Shown here one piece after another: positions 23,043 to 34,344 of a stretch of 64,000 nucleotides of DNA. A model generated the notes under the pieces. The model saw only the letters and a list, made by a program, of their open reading frames with translations, was not told where the DNA came from and did not search any database. Made by a program: the position numbers and the translations under genes. How positions within the stretch are numbered: the stretch's first letter is position 1; every line of letters begins with the position of its first letter. This DNA comes from Candidatus Altimarinota bacterium (GTDB taxonomy: Bacteria > Patescibacteriota > Gracilibacteria > BD1-5 > UBA6164): contig SAAG01000001.1 in NCBI GenBank assembly GCA_010119095.1, forward strand, positions 20,823-84,822, read 5' to 3'.

Positions 23043-23745
23043 AGTATTTTATTGTTTTATCAAAATTAATTAATTCAAATACTCATTTATCTATAAATTC
23101 TTTATATAAGTTTTTTATTTCTTTTCTTGTTACTGTAATTCAATAGTATCACTTAATTTCATTATAAGGTTTTATTGGATAAATCAAAAATAATTTTCTT
23201 ATAAAGAATTTACTATGCAAAAACAATAATATTTCTGGGATATCTAAATAATTATATTTCTGGGATATCTAAATAATTATATTTCAGTATAACAGTATGA
23301 AAAAATAATTTTTCACTAATTTTATTTTCTTCTAAAAATGCTAAAAAAATTTTATATTTTATAAATGCTTTATTATTTCAGTATATGTAATTAAAATTAT
23401 CCTCTTTTAATGAGTTACATGGTATTTGTATTATATCAATATATTTAAAAATTTCTTTATTAATCTTTTCTGTATCATTTATAACTCAAGATGTTTTAAT
23501 TATAATTTTTTTCAAGGACAATATTCTTTTATAAATAAGACTAAGTCCAATAAATTATTATAATTAAAAGGCTCAACTCATCATATATAAATATCTCATT
23601 TTTTATCTTTGTTTAATAAAACTTTTTCCTTTAATTTATCTATATCAGTATTTCCTTTTTTCCAGTCAAAATCACTTACATAATTTTTTGAACAAAAAAT
23701 ACATTTATTTTTACAATCGTTATTTATATCTACTATTATTTCCAT
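23023..23745 (-). pseudogene. Radical SAM gene broken by a 1-nt deletion and a 25-bp tandem duplication
   Basis: The start encodes C11-K-N-K-C15-I-F-C18, a radical SAM motif, followed by YIGGVEPFNY. At about 23510 a seven-base A run (coding strand) puts the frame out; with one more A the protein continues CPGKKIIIKTSGVINDTEK. At about 23230-23280 a 25-bp direct duplication shifts the frame back. Removing one copy and adding one A gives an intact protein of about 232 residues, ending TIKYYEENNF. It lies between NifH-like and component 1-like genes. Confidence 0.75.
23229..23283. repeat. 25-bp tandem duplication inside a radical SAM gene
   Basis: The unit ATTTCTGGGATATCTAAATAATTAT (shown here in part: ATTTCTGGGATATCTAAA) occurs twice head to tail, with the first bases starting a third copy. 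Its length is not a multiple of three, so it shifts the reading frame of the gene at 23023-23745. Copies are identical, implying a recent event. Confidence 0.85.
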
Positions 23746-23750
23746 AATAA

Positions 23751-24581
23751 TTATAACTTACTTGGATTAACTTCAAATGACTTAAAAAAACTATCAAATT
23801 CTTCTTCTGACATAGGATTTGGTAGTGTTTTACTTTCTTTCTTTACTGTTATTATATCATCAACTAATGTGTCAAACACTTTTATTATTTCAGCTTCATC
23901 ATTATATTCAGACAAAGTCATAGCTTTATATTCTGCACATGAAATCATATCACTTCTTGGTATATAAGCTATTACATCTAGTCCTATTTTTTTGACAAAT
24001 TTATTTATTATTTCTTTATCAAGAGTATTACTTCTTGCATTAACTATTACTCATCCGATATAAACTCAGTTTCTACTATATTCTCTAACTGCTTTACATA
24101 TATTATTACATGCATACATACTCATTATTTCTTCTGATATTACTATAAATATTTTTTCTCAGTATCACATCCTTAAGGGTGATGCAAATCATCAACATAC
24201 TACATCTCATAGTACATCAAAAAGTATTACATCATAATTTTCTTTTAGTAAATCTACATCATCAAAGATTTCAAACATTTTTGAAATTCATCTTCATGCA
24301 CATCAAGTTCAAGGAATAGGTCATCCTGCTTCAATACAATCGATTCAATTAAATCACTTTACACTTAATTCTTTTATTGATACATAATCTTCTTGTTTAT
24401 TCAACATTTCCATAATTGTTTTTATTCTTTTTCATCAGGTAAGTTTTTTTGTTGAATCTGCTTTTGGATCACATCAAACTTGCAACACTTTCATTCATTT
24501 TTTTGAAAATTGTGCAGATATATTACATGAAATTGTTGATTTTCAAATTCAACCTTTTCAATAAATTGCTATTCTTTCCAT
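23751..24581 (-). CDS. NifH/BchL-like nitrogenase iron protein (reductase component)
   Basis: A 276-residue protein very close in layout to NifH. P-loop YGKGGIGKST is at residues 7-16; GCDPKADST at 36-44; PGTGCAGRGI at 90-99 with Cys94; FDVLGDVVCGGF at 121-132 with Cys129. These two cysteines correspond to NifH Cys97 and Cys132, which hold the [4Fe-4S] cluster bridging the dimer. Arg97 follows Cys94, as in NifH. EEIMSMYACNNI matches switch II neighbourhood. Six or more of the conserved glycines are TGA-encoded. It starts 1 bp before the stop of the upstream radical SAM gene, and the component 1-like genes follow. It should pass electrons to those subunits with ATP hydrolysis. Substrate unknown; nothing else suggests N2 fixation. 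Confidence 0.93.
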
Positions 24582-24582
24582 A

Positions 24583-25704
24583 TTAATCTAATTTACTTAT
24601 AAAATTATTTATATAATTATATTTATCCAATATTTCTTTATTTTCTTTGTAATAAATTTTAATTTTATCATCAAAATCATCTAAGGAATATTTTTTATTA
24701 TTATTTTCAACATTTGTTTGCTTAATTTTTTTTTCTTTAGAATTTATAATTTTTATTGGAGAAAACTCTGCTCATCAATAAATCTCCTTGTAACTTTTCC
24801 GAACTCATTGACACGATATTTTATAAATACAACTTTCACATTGATCAAATTGAGTTTTTAATATATCTTTTTTTCTCTCCTTCCAATTAAACTGATCATT
24901 ATTATTAATATTATCTATATCACTAATATAATCAAGATTTTCTCCTAGAAACCTAACTAATAAGGCTCTGTAATTTTCCTTATCCATACTATAAAATATA
25001 CAAGGTGGAATTGTATCAAAAGTTATTCTTATATTATATTTTAATGAAATATATACTAACTTTTTCATATAATTTGAAAAATCGCTATATGAAAGAGTTA
25101 ATTCTTCCCAATTTTCTTTATTATCATCATTTAGCCATATAAAATTTATTCTAATATCATTGATTTTTTTTACCTTATAAAAGTATAAAACTGTTTCTAT
25201 AATTGTGTCTAGATTTTTTCTATTTAGAACTATATTTATACTTAAGTTATCTCTCAATAATCAATTATTATAAAATTCATTAAAATTATCAATTGCTTTC
25301 AACTTTTTTTTCAAACCTCCTTTAACTTGAGTCAAATAATCTTCTACTTCATCTAAATGTGAATGAATTGAAAAATTAACTCTTGTTAATCATGCTTCTA
25401 CAACTTTTTTTGTAAATTCATAATCACTAAATTTAACACCATTAGTAACAATATTTATATTTATAAATCAGTTATTTTTACAATATGAAATAATATCAAT
25501 TATTTGAGGATGAATGGATATATCTCATCATAAAAATCAAATTGAGTTATATCATTTTTTTGCATATGAATCTATTTTTTGTTTTAAGACATCAAGTGTA
25601 GTAAACTTTGAATCCCAATCTTTTGATTTTGAACTCATACAAAACTTACATCTATTATTGCAAGCTTTTCATATGTTTATTTCTATATGTTTAAAATTAT
25701 TCAT
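24583..25704 (-). CDS. Radical SAM protein with C-terminal cysteines and extended tail
   Basis: A 373-residue protein with C15-N-N-R-C19-K-F-C22, FLGGDISIHP in the GGE position and IVTNGVKF and VNFSIHSH barrel blocks. CESCIYKISC near residue 300 is a short auxiliary-cluster-like group, followed by a charged tail of about 60 residues. The upstream DUF483-like frame ends directly before its start, and the NifH-like start overlaps its stop region. May act with the nitrogenase-like enzyme. Confidence 0.88.
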
Positions 25705-26476
25705 TTATATATAATTAAAAATTAATACATCATCTATTATTATTTTATCTAAAACATTGTTAAGTTCAATCTTATAATTATTTATAATCTTTATTTTATA
25801 TCATTGTTTTATTTTAGCTATATTTTTATCTCAAAACTTATTATAAAAACTTCAAAATCAAATATTATCTCAATTTTCATCTAACGATACCCACTCAAGA
25901 TTTTTAAATACTAAATACTTTCTTTTTTCAAAAATTCAAAGTCTATTAAATCCTGCTATTTTATTAATAACTAATTGTATTTTATAGTTTCTTTTTCAAA
26001 GTACAACTGATTTTTTACAATTCATTGAACATGGAATATGATAAATCAATTTATTTTCAAATATATCTAGAAAAAAACTTCTATTATCTTTATTATTAAC
26101 CTCATTTTTTAGGTATTTATAAAAATCATTATCTTTTACTCATCCAAAATCATTAAATTTTTTTTATGCAACAATCTGGATAACCCAATAATTTTCAGAA
26201 TAAATTATAATTCTCTTTATCTAAGAATATTTCTTTATACTTTTTTAAAATATTTTTATCTTTAAATAAGAATAATGTTTTTCAATCCTCTGAATATCAA
26301 TTAATTTATTTTTTCAATAATACATTTATCACATTTTCAACATCTTTAACATTTTCTAATCTAGCTATAAGTTTATAATCTAAAGATAGTAATACCACAT
26401 TTAATATACCATCATTATGTATATTTTCTTTAAGGTTAATAACATCTTGTATAAAATTTAGATCTATTTTAGTCAT
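25705..26476 (-). pseudogene. DUF483-like protein, interrupted (in-frame TAA and +1 A insertion)
   Basis: The start encodes 56 residues up to TAA at 26306-26308. The same frame then continues to LLGYPDCCIKK, the cysteine motif of DUF483-like proteins. An eight-A run next to this motif puts the frame out; with one A fewer it reads CCIKKFNDFGGVKDND and goes on to IPCSMNCKKS and a normal end at 25705. The intact neighbour at 33478-34341 shows the same cysteine order. Either recent decay or homopolymer error plus one nonsense change. Confidence 0.65.
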
Positions 26477-27371
26477 TATCTTTTTTCTTATTTATATATT
26501 TCGAAAAATAGTCCATAATACTATGTAGTTGAATTTGAGAATCATTATTATTAACAATATGTTTTTCAAACTCTCTGAGGATTAGTAACTGTTTATCAAA
26601 AGAAATAGTTTCTAAATTTGTGCTATTTAGTTCTCATAAAAACATATAATCTTTAAGTTTTCTTCATAGATTAAGTGAAACTAAATCACTGTAATATAAT
26701 TTTATGTCAGTATCGATAAATAAATTTTCATTTATTAGAGAAGAATTATATCCTTTGTTTTCATTAAATCAATACAGTTTTATTGATTTATTAATCATAG
26801 ATTCATCTATTATTTTTTTCACATTTAATGATAGATTTATCAAATTATCTTTATTCCAATTTTTTGTATAGTATACTGGTAAAATATTGAAATTATTAAA
26901 TCCGTATTTTAGTAAATTATTAAATTGTATATATGAAATATTTTCTTCTCATGGGTTAATCATAAGATTAAAATACAACTTTTTTTTAAGATTATGTTTA
27001 TTTGAAAAATTAAATATTTTTTCATATTCAAATTTGTTTTCACTATCAATACTAAAAAAAATTTTATCAAAATATTTATATAAATATATTCAAATTTCAT
27101 CATTTAATATTGAAGCATTTGTAACAATAGTGAACTTTCTTCATATGTATTTTTCTGAGTAATTTATTATTTTTTTTATTATATCAAACTTCAAAATAGG
27201 CTCTCATCAAAAAAATTTAATTCAATCTATATATTTATAATTTGTTTTTATAAAATTATAGATTTCATCTAGTTTACTATCATCTATTTCTTCATTAGTC
27301 TTATGTATATCACAATAACTACACTTATAGTTGCATTTAGTAGTTAAATTTAATATTATATTATATTTCAT
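26469..27371 (-). CDS. Radical SAM protein
   Basis: A 300-residue protein: C13-N-Y-K-C17-S-Y-C20 close to the N-terminus, then IKFFGGEPIL (GGEP motif, two TGA glycines), TIVTNASIL and FFSIDSE. The C-terminal 100 residues lack a SPASM cysteine set, unlike several neighbours. Starts 1 bp before the end of the upstream radical SAM stop and overlaps the downstream frame by 8 bp. Confidence 0.9.
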
Positions 27372-27372
27372 A

Positions 27373-28296
27373 TTAGTCTCTTATTGCTATAAATTCATTG
27401 GATCAAAACTTTTCTATATATAACTTTAATATTCCGTTACAAAAGTTATCATATTTACAGAATTTACAATTTTCTATTTTAGTTCTGTCTCAAATAATTC
27501 TTGATTTTGTATAAACTTTATCTTTAAAATAAAATAGTTTTTTTCATATACAAAAAGGCATATCACATGGGGCTCAAAAAGAGTCAGCTATATTTATATT
27601 ATATTTTTTTATTATATCTTCTGAATTATTTATTTTCTCAGCTATTTTTGTATAATTAACCAACATCTTATCTGCTTGTTTATACTTATAAATATTTGTC
27701 ATTATAGATATATTTAGAACAAATTCTCATATATTTTTAAAGTTCTCTCACAAAAACTTAAAGTAGTTTCATAAAAAATTTATATTTAAACTATTAAGTA
27801 CAATGTTTATCTCTACTTTATTATATTTTAATAAATTTTTTATCCCCAATACAGCTAAGTCAAATTGTCAGCTTGTTTGAGTTATATAATTATATATTTT
27901 TTCATTACTAGAATGAAATGATATAAAAAAATCTATCTTATCTAGATATTTTATAATTTTATTGAAATTACTTTTATTTCAAAAATAAACAGCATTTGTT
28001 TGAACTCTAATATAATCTCAATTATTATATAAATATTCTATTATTTTTATAAAATCTGGATTTATAGTTGGCTCTCCTCATGTAATAACAAATTCTATTT
28101 TCTTTCAGTTATATATCTTTTTTAATTCTATTATTTGATTTTTTACATCTTCAAATGAAAAAAAATTTGTACTATTTATATCTACAAAACAAAAAATACA
28201 TTTCTGATTACACATCATATTTATCCTCAAAACTACTTCTATTGAATCAATATTATCATGAATTGCATCTATAAGATTATTATCAATTTTATTCAT
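27373..28296 (-). CDS. Radical SAM protein with SPASM-like C-terminus
   Basis: A 307-residue protein: C29-N-Q-K-C33-I-F-C36, EFVITGGEPTINP, VQTNAVYF, DFFISFHSS. Two later cysteine groups (APCDMPFC and ENCKFCKYDNFCNG) resemble SPASM/twitch auxiliary clusters of peptide-modifying enzymes. The start overlaps the upstream radical SAM stop by 8 bp. Confidence 0.9.
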
Positions 28297-29221
28297 CTTT
28301 AGAGAAATTATTTATATAGTCTACATAAAATCACTCACAGTAATAATTATATTTACATTTAAAACATTTATTTACATATGTTTTACCATTTTCTAAATCT
28401 ATTTCATTCTTAACAGTATTGTCAATTATTAATTGTTTTCAGTTATCAAAAGTTTTTCTAAGCTCTATAGTCCCATAACTTGATATATCTAGTCAAGATT
28501 GTTTAATAATACAAACAGGGATGTCCATTATATTTAGTATATCTAATTTAACAAGATTATTAACTAACTCCAATTGTTGTTTAGTTAATTTTTTAATATA
28601 TTCTATAAACTTATCATAATGAAAACCGTATTTTAAATAATTATCCTGTCAATATCATTCAGGCCTTATTGTATTTATTAATATTTTTTTTACTCATAGT
28701 AAATAAAACTTCTTTATATAAACATATAAGTCATTTAAATTAGTTTTATTTAAAACAAAGCTTACATATATATCAATATTTTTTCATTCTTTTAAAGTCA
28801 TCATTAATCCTAAAAAAGCTTTATTAAAACTTCATTTTATTTGAGTATTATAATCATGTATTATAGAATTTGATCAATGAATAGAAAAAATAATCTGTGT
28901 CAATCCAGAATTTAATATATTATTTCTTATTTCATCATTATTCATCAGGCTTCAATTTGTAACCAATCATATTCTCTCATATCATAAATCTTTAGCAAAT
29001 TTAATATATAAGTGCAAATTTTTATTTAGAGTAGGTTCTCAAGTCGTAAAAATAAGTGACTTACTATCTTTTATTCAATCTTTTATTAGTTTATATATAT
29101 ATTTATCCTCATTTCATTTTAAATACTTGTGATCGCTTTTATCTCATTCACTACAAAAAATACAATTTTGATTGCATAAGTGATAAATTGGAATATTTAA
29201 TACTATATCTTTATTTCTCAT
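28289..29221 (-). CDS. Radical SAM protein with SPASM-like C-terminus
   Basis: A 310-residue protein: C16-N-Q-N-C20-I-F-C23, IFTTGEPTLNKN, GLVTNGSL, IIFSIHGSN. The C-terminal group IPVCIIKQSG and NKCFKCKYNYYCEGFY supports auxiliary iron-sulfur binding. 48 bp separate it from the HemN-like gene upstream. The domain pattern is close to that of its downstream neighbour, suggesting duplication within the array. Confidence 0.9.
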
Positions 29222-29269
29222 CAATAATAATAATTAATTATATCAATCTAATCTTTTATCATTTAAAAT

Positions 29270-30604
29270 CTACCGTGATGTACAAAATTTTCATTGCTTA
29301 TCAAAAAATAAGTTAAATTCTTTATTAATACTTTCTATATCATAATCATCCTTTAAATTTCAAAAAAATCCACTTTCAATATAATCTTTTAACAAATATT
29401 CAACTAATAATTGCATTATTTCTTTATCGCTTATTGTTGAGTAAATTCTTTCATTATTTTCTACTAAAATACCTTCTTCAAATAATTTATTTAATTTCTC
29501 TTTTATTTTAATATAGTTTTTTTCTCAATAGAGACTAATACATCTACTCTTTATTATTGAACAAACAATTCTCTCAAAAAAATATGAAACAATTTCAAGA
29601 TATTTATCCATAATAATATAACTATCAAAATATATTTTTCATTGATCAATGTAACTATAATAATTTTCAAAGCTTGTTCTATAAACTCAGATCTCTCAAT
29701 AAATATTTCCCATTGCTCAAACTCAAATTCATATTATATTATCTCTTCTTGTTTCCATATCAACTTGGCTATTTGGAGACTTATTGTACTTAGATATTAT
29801 ACTATCCCATTTCAATTGTGTAACATTTATTAACTCTTTTTCTTTATCTCAAAAATCATAAGACAATCAATCTTTCTTATGAAAATAATTTAGGGATATA
29901 TTGTCTATTTTTAAATATATCATTTTTTTTATGATTGAATCAACATCTTCTACTGTCTGATTAGTCAATCATATCATTAAATCAACATTTATAGCAACTC
30001 CATTTTTTTTGAAAAATTCAAAATATGCATTGTAAAATTTCTCTTTATCATAATAACGATTAGATTCAATAAGTAATTTACTGTTATATGTTTGGATTCA
30101 AATAGATACACGATTACAAAACTTACTAATAATTAATAATTTTTTATTTGATAATAAACTTATATTTAAATCAATATTAAACATTGAAGATTTGTTAGAT
30201 AAATCAAAATACTTATCTAATATATCAAATAGTAATGTAAAATTATCATCAGATAATAAATTTGGGGTTCCTCATCACATATTTAATGAAGTATATGATA
30301 ATTTTTTATTTCAATTTAATTTATAATATATTTTTAATTCTTTATCAAGATAAGATAAATATTTTTTATGATAGTTATTGTCAATATTTTGGATCTTATA
30401 ACAATAGCAATAATTACACAATGTAATACAAAAAGGTATATGAATATAATAGTTATTCTCTTTTTTTATTACTTTTTTTATTAGTGATATATAATTATTA
30501 TCATCAAAATTAGTATTCTTATAAAAAGCTGTTGAAAAAATTAGTCCAGAGTGTTTTGAAATAATTTTATATGCATAATATATATTGTTATTTGAATTCC
30601 ACAT
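29270..30604 (-). CDS. HemN/HemW-like radical SAM protein
   Basis: A 444-residue protein of the coproporphyrinogen-oxidase-like branch: IHIPFC59ITLC63NYC66YC68 (HemN-type CxxxCxxCxC), MGGGTPNLL, VSIGIQTYN, and LIGLTNQTVEDVDS. The C-terminal HemN domain follows with IIGIGVGAMGNIYG, NYYSYI and a winged-helix-like end. Family members include HemN, HemW and the haem-degrading ChuW/HutW; the genome region has no other haem genes. It may act on a tetrapyrrole or as a SAM methyltransferase-like enzyme. 29 bp separate it from the next radical SAM gene. Confidence 0.85.
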
Positions 30605-30633
30605 ATTTATTAATTAGTAACTAAGAAAATAAT

Positions 30634-31446
30634 TTATAGACAAATATCTTTTATAAAACAATTATTGCATCTTCAATCATTATAACAAAATAAATCTTTT
30701 CAGCTCAACCTTTTTATATCTTCAATTCAAATTTGATTTTTTATAGTTACTTCAAAATCATAATAATCCTTGAATATTCAAAAGAAATCAATACTAAATT
30801 TAAAAAATCTTACATTTAATCAAAGTTTTTTAATAGATCCAAATAATAGATTTATAAAGTGTCTATTGTCATTATAATTGTATTCTAGTAAATTTTTATA
30901 TTTATCATAAGGCCTATCAAAAGGAAAATAATTTATAAATTCTATATTTTTAACTTGGTACTTTTTGTTTAGTATTACTAAATCTTTATATATTGTTTTT
31001 ATATTTAAACCATTTAAATGAATTATTACCTTATAATTAATTCATGATTTTTTTATTAATTCAATATTATTTATAAGTTCTGGTAAACTAATTCATCAAT
31101 TTACTAAAGTATCGTGAATACTTAAATTAAACGAGTTAAAATAAAATCCTATCCCTGTTAACCCTTTCTTAATCAAATTTTGCAATTTTTCATTATCAAT
31201 TGAATATGTATTAGATATAAGCCCTATAGACTCAAATCAGTTATTATTACAATATTCAATTATATCAGATAAAAATGGGTGCAACAAAGAATTTCATCAA
31301 TAAAAACTAATTATTTTTTCATTTCTATTTTTTTTTATAACAGAGAAAATTTCTTCTTTATCAAGAAAATTATTCTTTTTTCTATATGATTGTTCTAAAC
31401 AATAAAGACAATTATTATTACATGTATTTACTATTCTTAAATCCAT
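30634..31446 (-). CDS. Radical SAM protein
   Basis: A 270-residue protein with C9-N-N-N-C13-L-Y-C16 and, instead of GGEP, FYGGNSLLHP. GIGFYFNSFN and IIHLNGLN give later barrel strands. C-terminal CYNDGRCNNCFIKDIC provides extra cysteines. ATG at 31446 overlaps the TAA of the PEP-synthase-like fragment upstream. Confidence 0.85.
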
Positions 31447-31712
31447 TATAATGCAGTTATTGGTCTAACTTGTAAAATATAAACTTTGCTATTTTTAATT
31501 GTCCATTCAATATCTACTGGAAAATCAAATAATTTTTCAATATCTTTTATAGTATTTATTAAATTATTATAGGACTTTTCTTTTACTATATTATTTTTTT
31601 TTCAAAATTCAATAATATCTAATTTTTCATCTAAATATTTATCCTGTTTATTACTCTCAGCAATAAGAATATTAAAACTGTCATCAAAATAAATATATTT
31701 CATTCAATGCAT
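31446..31712 (-). pseudogene. Fragment of PEP-synthase/PPDK-like ATP-binding domain
   Basis: An 88-residue frame whose end, FDFPVDIEWTIKN..VYILQVRPIT, matches the last strand and signature of the pyruvate,phosphate dikinase/PEP synthase ATP-grasp domain (compare PQDIEWA...LQSRPIT). The rest of that domain is missing upstream, where another short frame intervenes. So it is probably a remnant, although a small expressed protein cannot be ruled out. Confidence 0.5.
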
Positions 31713-31785
31713 TCTTTATATAATTTTTCTTTATCAACTCAGTATTAAAAGGTTTTTTAATAGACTCTTTTATATTATAATTTGC

Positions 31786-32121
31786 TTAGCAAAACATATA
31801 ATAATAACATCTTAAACATTTTCATTTTTTGATTATAGCTTCCCTGAAGTTATAATAGTTATAGTTTATAAAGTACTTCTCTATTAGATTGTGATTATCA
31901 AAAACACAAAATGGAAATCAAACAAACTTTAATAAAATATCGTTTTTATTAAGCTTATCAATTAAGTCAATTATTCTATTAACTAGAACAATTTTATTAT
32001 ATGTAACGAAAAAAGAATAAAATATAATCTTATTATTTCAAGCTTTAATTGAATTTAAAATATAAATTAAAACTTGTTTATTGCTATTAAAATCATCGAT
32101 ATTTATTCTAACTTCCTTCAT
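31786..32121 (-). CDS. Small protein, possibly the C-terminal part of a lost radical SAM protein
   Basis: A 111-residue protein. FVGFPFCVFDNHN and the final KGKCLRCYYYMFC resemble the C-terminal regions of several radical SAM genes in this array (for example IPFCVIDKE and CKKCSMNNLC in the gene at 39891-40820). The radical SAM core is absent. It overlaps the end of the PqqE-like gene by 14 bp. Either a free-standing partner protein or a gene end. Confidence 0.5.
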
Positions 32122-33484
32122 GTATTTTTTTATTATTTAAGTTTGTAAATGGATCTAAAGCCCCATAACTTCAATTGTAAATATTTGCTTCCATTCTAGA
32201 TCATCCCCTACATTCATCTTTATATTTACAATCAAAACATTCTCTAGGTAAAAATCATTGATTTAACATCTTTTGTACAAATTCTCATTGCCATACTTTT
32301 AATATATCATTATCAAATATACTTCATAGATTACTATCAAAAGCACTCATAATCTGAATATATCAATCATTATTGATAATTGTTTTAACATTATGATGAA
32401 TAGATAGTTCTCATTCAATGATTTCAGATGACATTTTTAAATCATTTATTATACAAAATGGAACACTGTCTACTATTTTAAAATTTGTATTATATAGATT
32501 ATTTAGTTTATATATTTTTTTTATTGCCAATCATAATAACTCTTTACTAATTCAACTTGATACTTTTGTTGAATATAACCTAAAAAAATGCCAATTTTCA
32601 AGAGTGAAATTACTAAGAACAAAATCATACAATTTTTCCAAATATAAAATATTTTTAGTATTAAGTATAGTTAAAAAATCCAATGTTAGGTTTTCATAAT
32701 TTTTTACTTTCTTTAATTGAATTACTTTTTTTTCAAATTTTTTTTCAAATCATTTTAACTCATTCAATCACAATATATTTTTTGCTCACAGTTTGTTTGT
32801 ATTATAATAATCTTTATTATTAAATTCATGCATTGAAACCATTATATTGAGTGAAAAATCTTTATTAAGTTTTTCTAAAGTATTATCAAAAAGCAAAGAT
32901 CAATTTGTATTTACTCTAATAAAAATTCACTTATTTCTTATATAAGCTAATATATCAAATAAATCTTTTGAGGTAAAAGGCTCTCATCAAGTTATTATTA
33001 TATCTCTTGTTCAAGCATCATACAATTTATCAATTACCTTCTTATAGTCTTCTAAATTTAATCATTTTATTAAATTTCTTTTTTCCAAAGAATAATCATA
33101 ATCATTAAAACAATAATTACATAGCAAATTACATTTTGAAGTTATTGTTAAAACAGTTCAAAATGGAATTTTATCATAAAAAATTTTCTCTTTAAAAAAA
33201 TTGAAATCTCTAGCTTCATCAATAATTATTAAATTATTGATACTGCTAACCAAATCTTCATCATCTCATATTATTTGCCAATTATTAGATTTATACATAT
33301 ACTTTTGTGTCTGAAAATCATTATGTATAAAAAAAACTGACGAAAAAATACTTCACTTTTTAAAAATTACTTCTATTGTTCAAAATCACTTTTCAAGTAT
33401 ATTATAAATACTGTAATCTAAAATAACAGTACCATACTTAACTTTTGGAAAAAGTACTATAGAATAAAATATTTTTGTTATCAT
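32108..33484 (-). CDS. PqqE-like radical SAM/SPASM protein with N-terminal peptide-recognition-like region
   Basis: A 458-residue protein. The first 110 or so residues hold a segment resembling PqqD/RRE domains (ILEKGFGTIEVIFKKG). The radical SAM motif is C118-N-L-L-C122-N-Y-C125-FND, with IIITGGEPFTSKD and VNTNGSLL. The C-terminal SPASM-like group is ECFDCKYKDECRGGSRM. This architecture is typical of RiPP maturases. The DUF483-like gene upstream overlaps its start by 7 bp, and a small frame overlaps its end. Confidence 0.88.
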
Positions 33485-34341
33485 ATGAAAATTAAATTTT
33501 TAATTTTAAGTTCTCCAATAATATGTCATGGAACCAATATAAATTTTATACTATCTTTATCAAGTTTAATTTTACTGGTATAGTATAATCTATTATTTAG
33601 AAATACATACATACCTTTATAGTACAAAGTCTCTTTGTCATAATATCAATTTATAAATATCCTTTTTCATGGGATGTTTAGAAATGGAAGTTTAAGAAAA
33701 TTAAAAAACTCTGAATCTATATCTAACTGATTAAGAAAACTTAATATATTTTCTATATAATCTTTTGTTTTTTCACAATTAAAACTACACATTTGGTAAT
33801 ATGGAAAACAAGAAAATGTTTTATCTGCTTCTTTAACAAAAAAATTTGGGGCCATCAAAGGACATATATAAATTGATTTTGACAAAACATGTTTATACAC
33901 TTCATCAAACCCTATATCTAATAATCATTCTGTTCAATTTAACTCATAATACTCATCTGTACAACAATTTGGATATATATTTGATAATAACTGATTATAT
34001 GATTTAAACAAATCTTCTTTATTAATACTTGTAATTAATGTGTACTCCCATTTTTTAGAATAACTTATTTTAAAATATACTCTTTCTTTTAATAAAGAAA
34101 TATATGTTTTTTTTAATTCTAAAATTTCTTTTATGCTTTTATTTAAATCTACAATATACGGAATTTTCTTATTTTTAAGTAAAAAAATCATTAAATTATT
34201 ATTACTATAATTGAGTGAAGCTAATAATTTTCAATACTTAATAAAATCTTTTTTTGAAACAAAGTCTCATGTTTTACTACATAATGATGAATATTTACAT
34301 GAAATTTTATTATTTAAAATACATTTAGACTTATCTTGCAT
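33478..34341 (-). CDS. DUF483-like cysteine-rich protein (intact copy)
   Basis: A 287-residue protein with 11 or more cysteines. The motif YPNCCTDEYYE corresponds to GYPxCC of DUF483-like proteins, and FSCFPYYQMCSFNCEKTKDY to the later IPCSMNC block seen in the broken copy at 25705-26476. N-terminal CILNNKISCKYSSLC is an additional cysteine group. Function unknown; the conserved cysteines suggest metal or cluster binding. It lies between a carbamoyltransferase (3 bp) and the PqqE-like gene. Confidence 0.65.
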
Positions 34342-34344
34342 AAA

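Noticed and set aside
19887..24581. Genuine nitrogen fixation genes (NifHDK)
   Set aside because: No FeMo-co ligand pattern, no NifE/N/B, and missing cluster cysteines in the component 1 proteins; better called nitrogenase-like.
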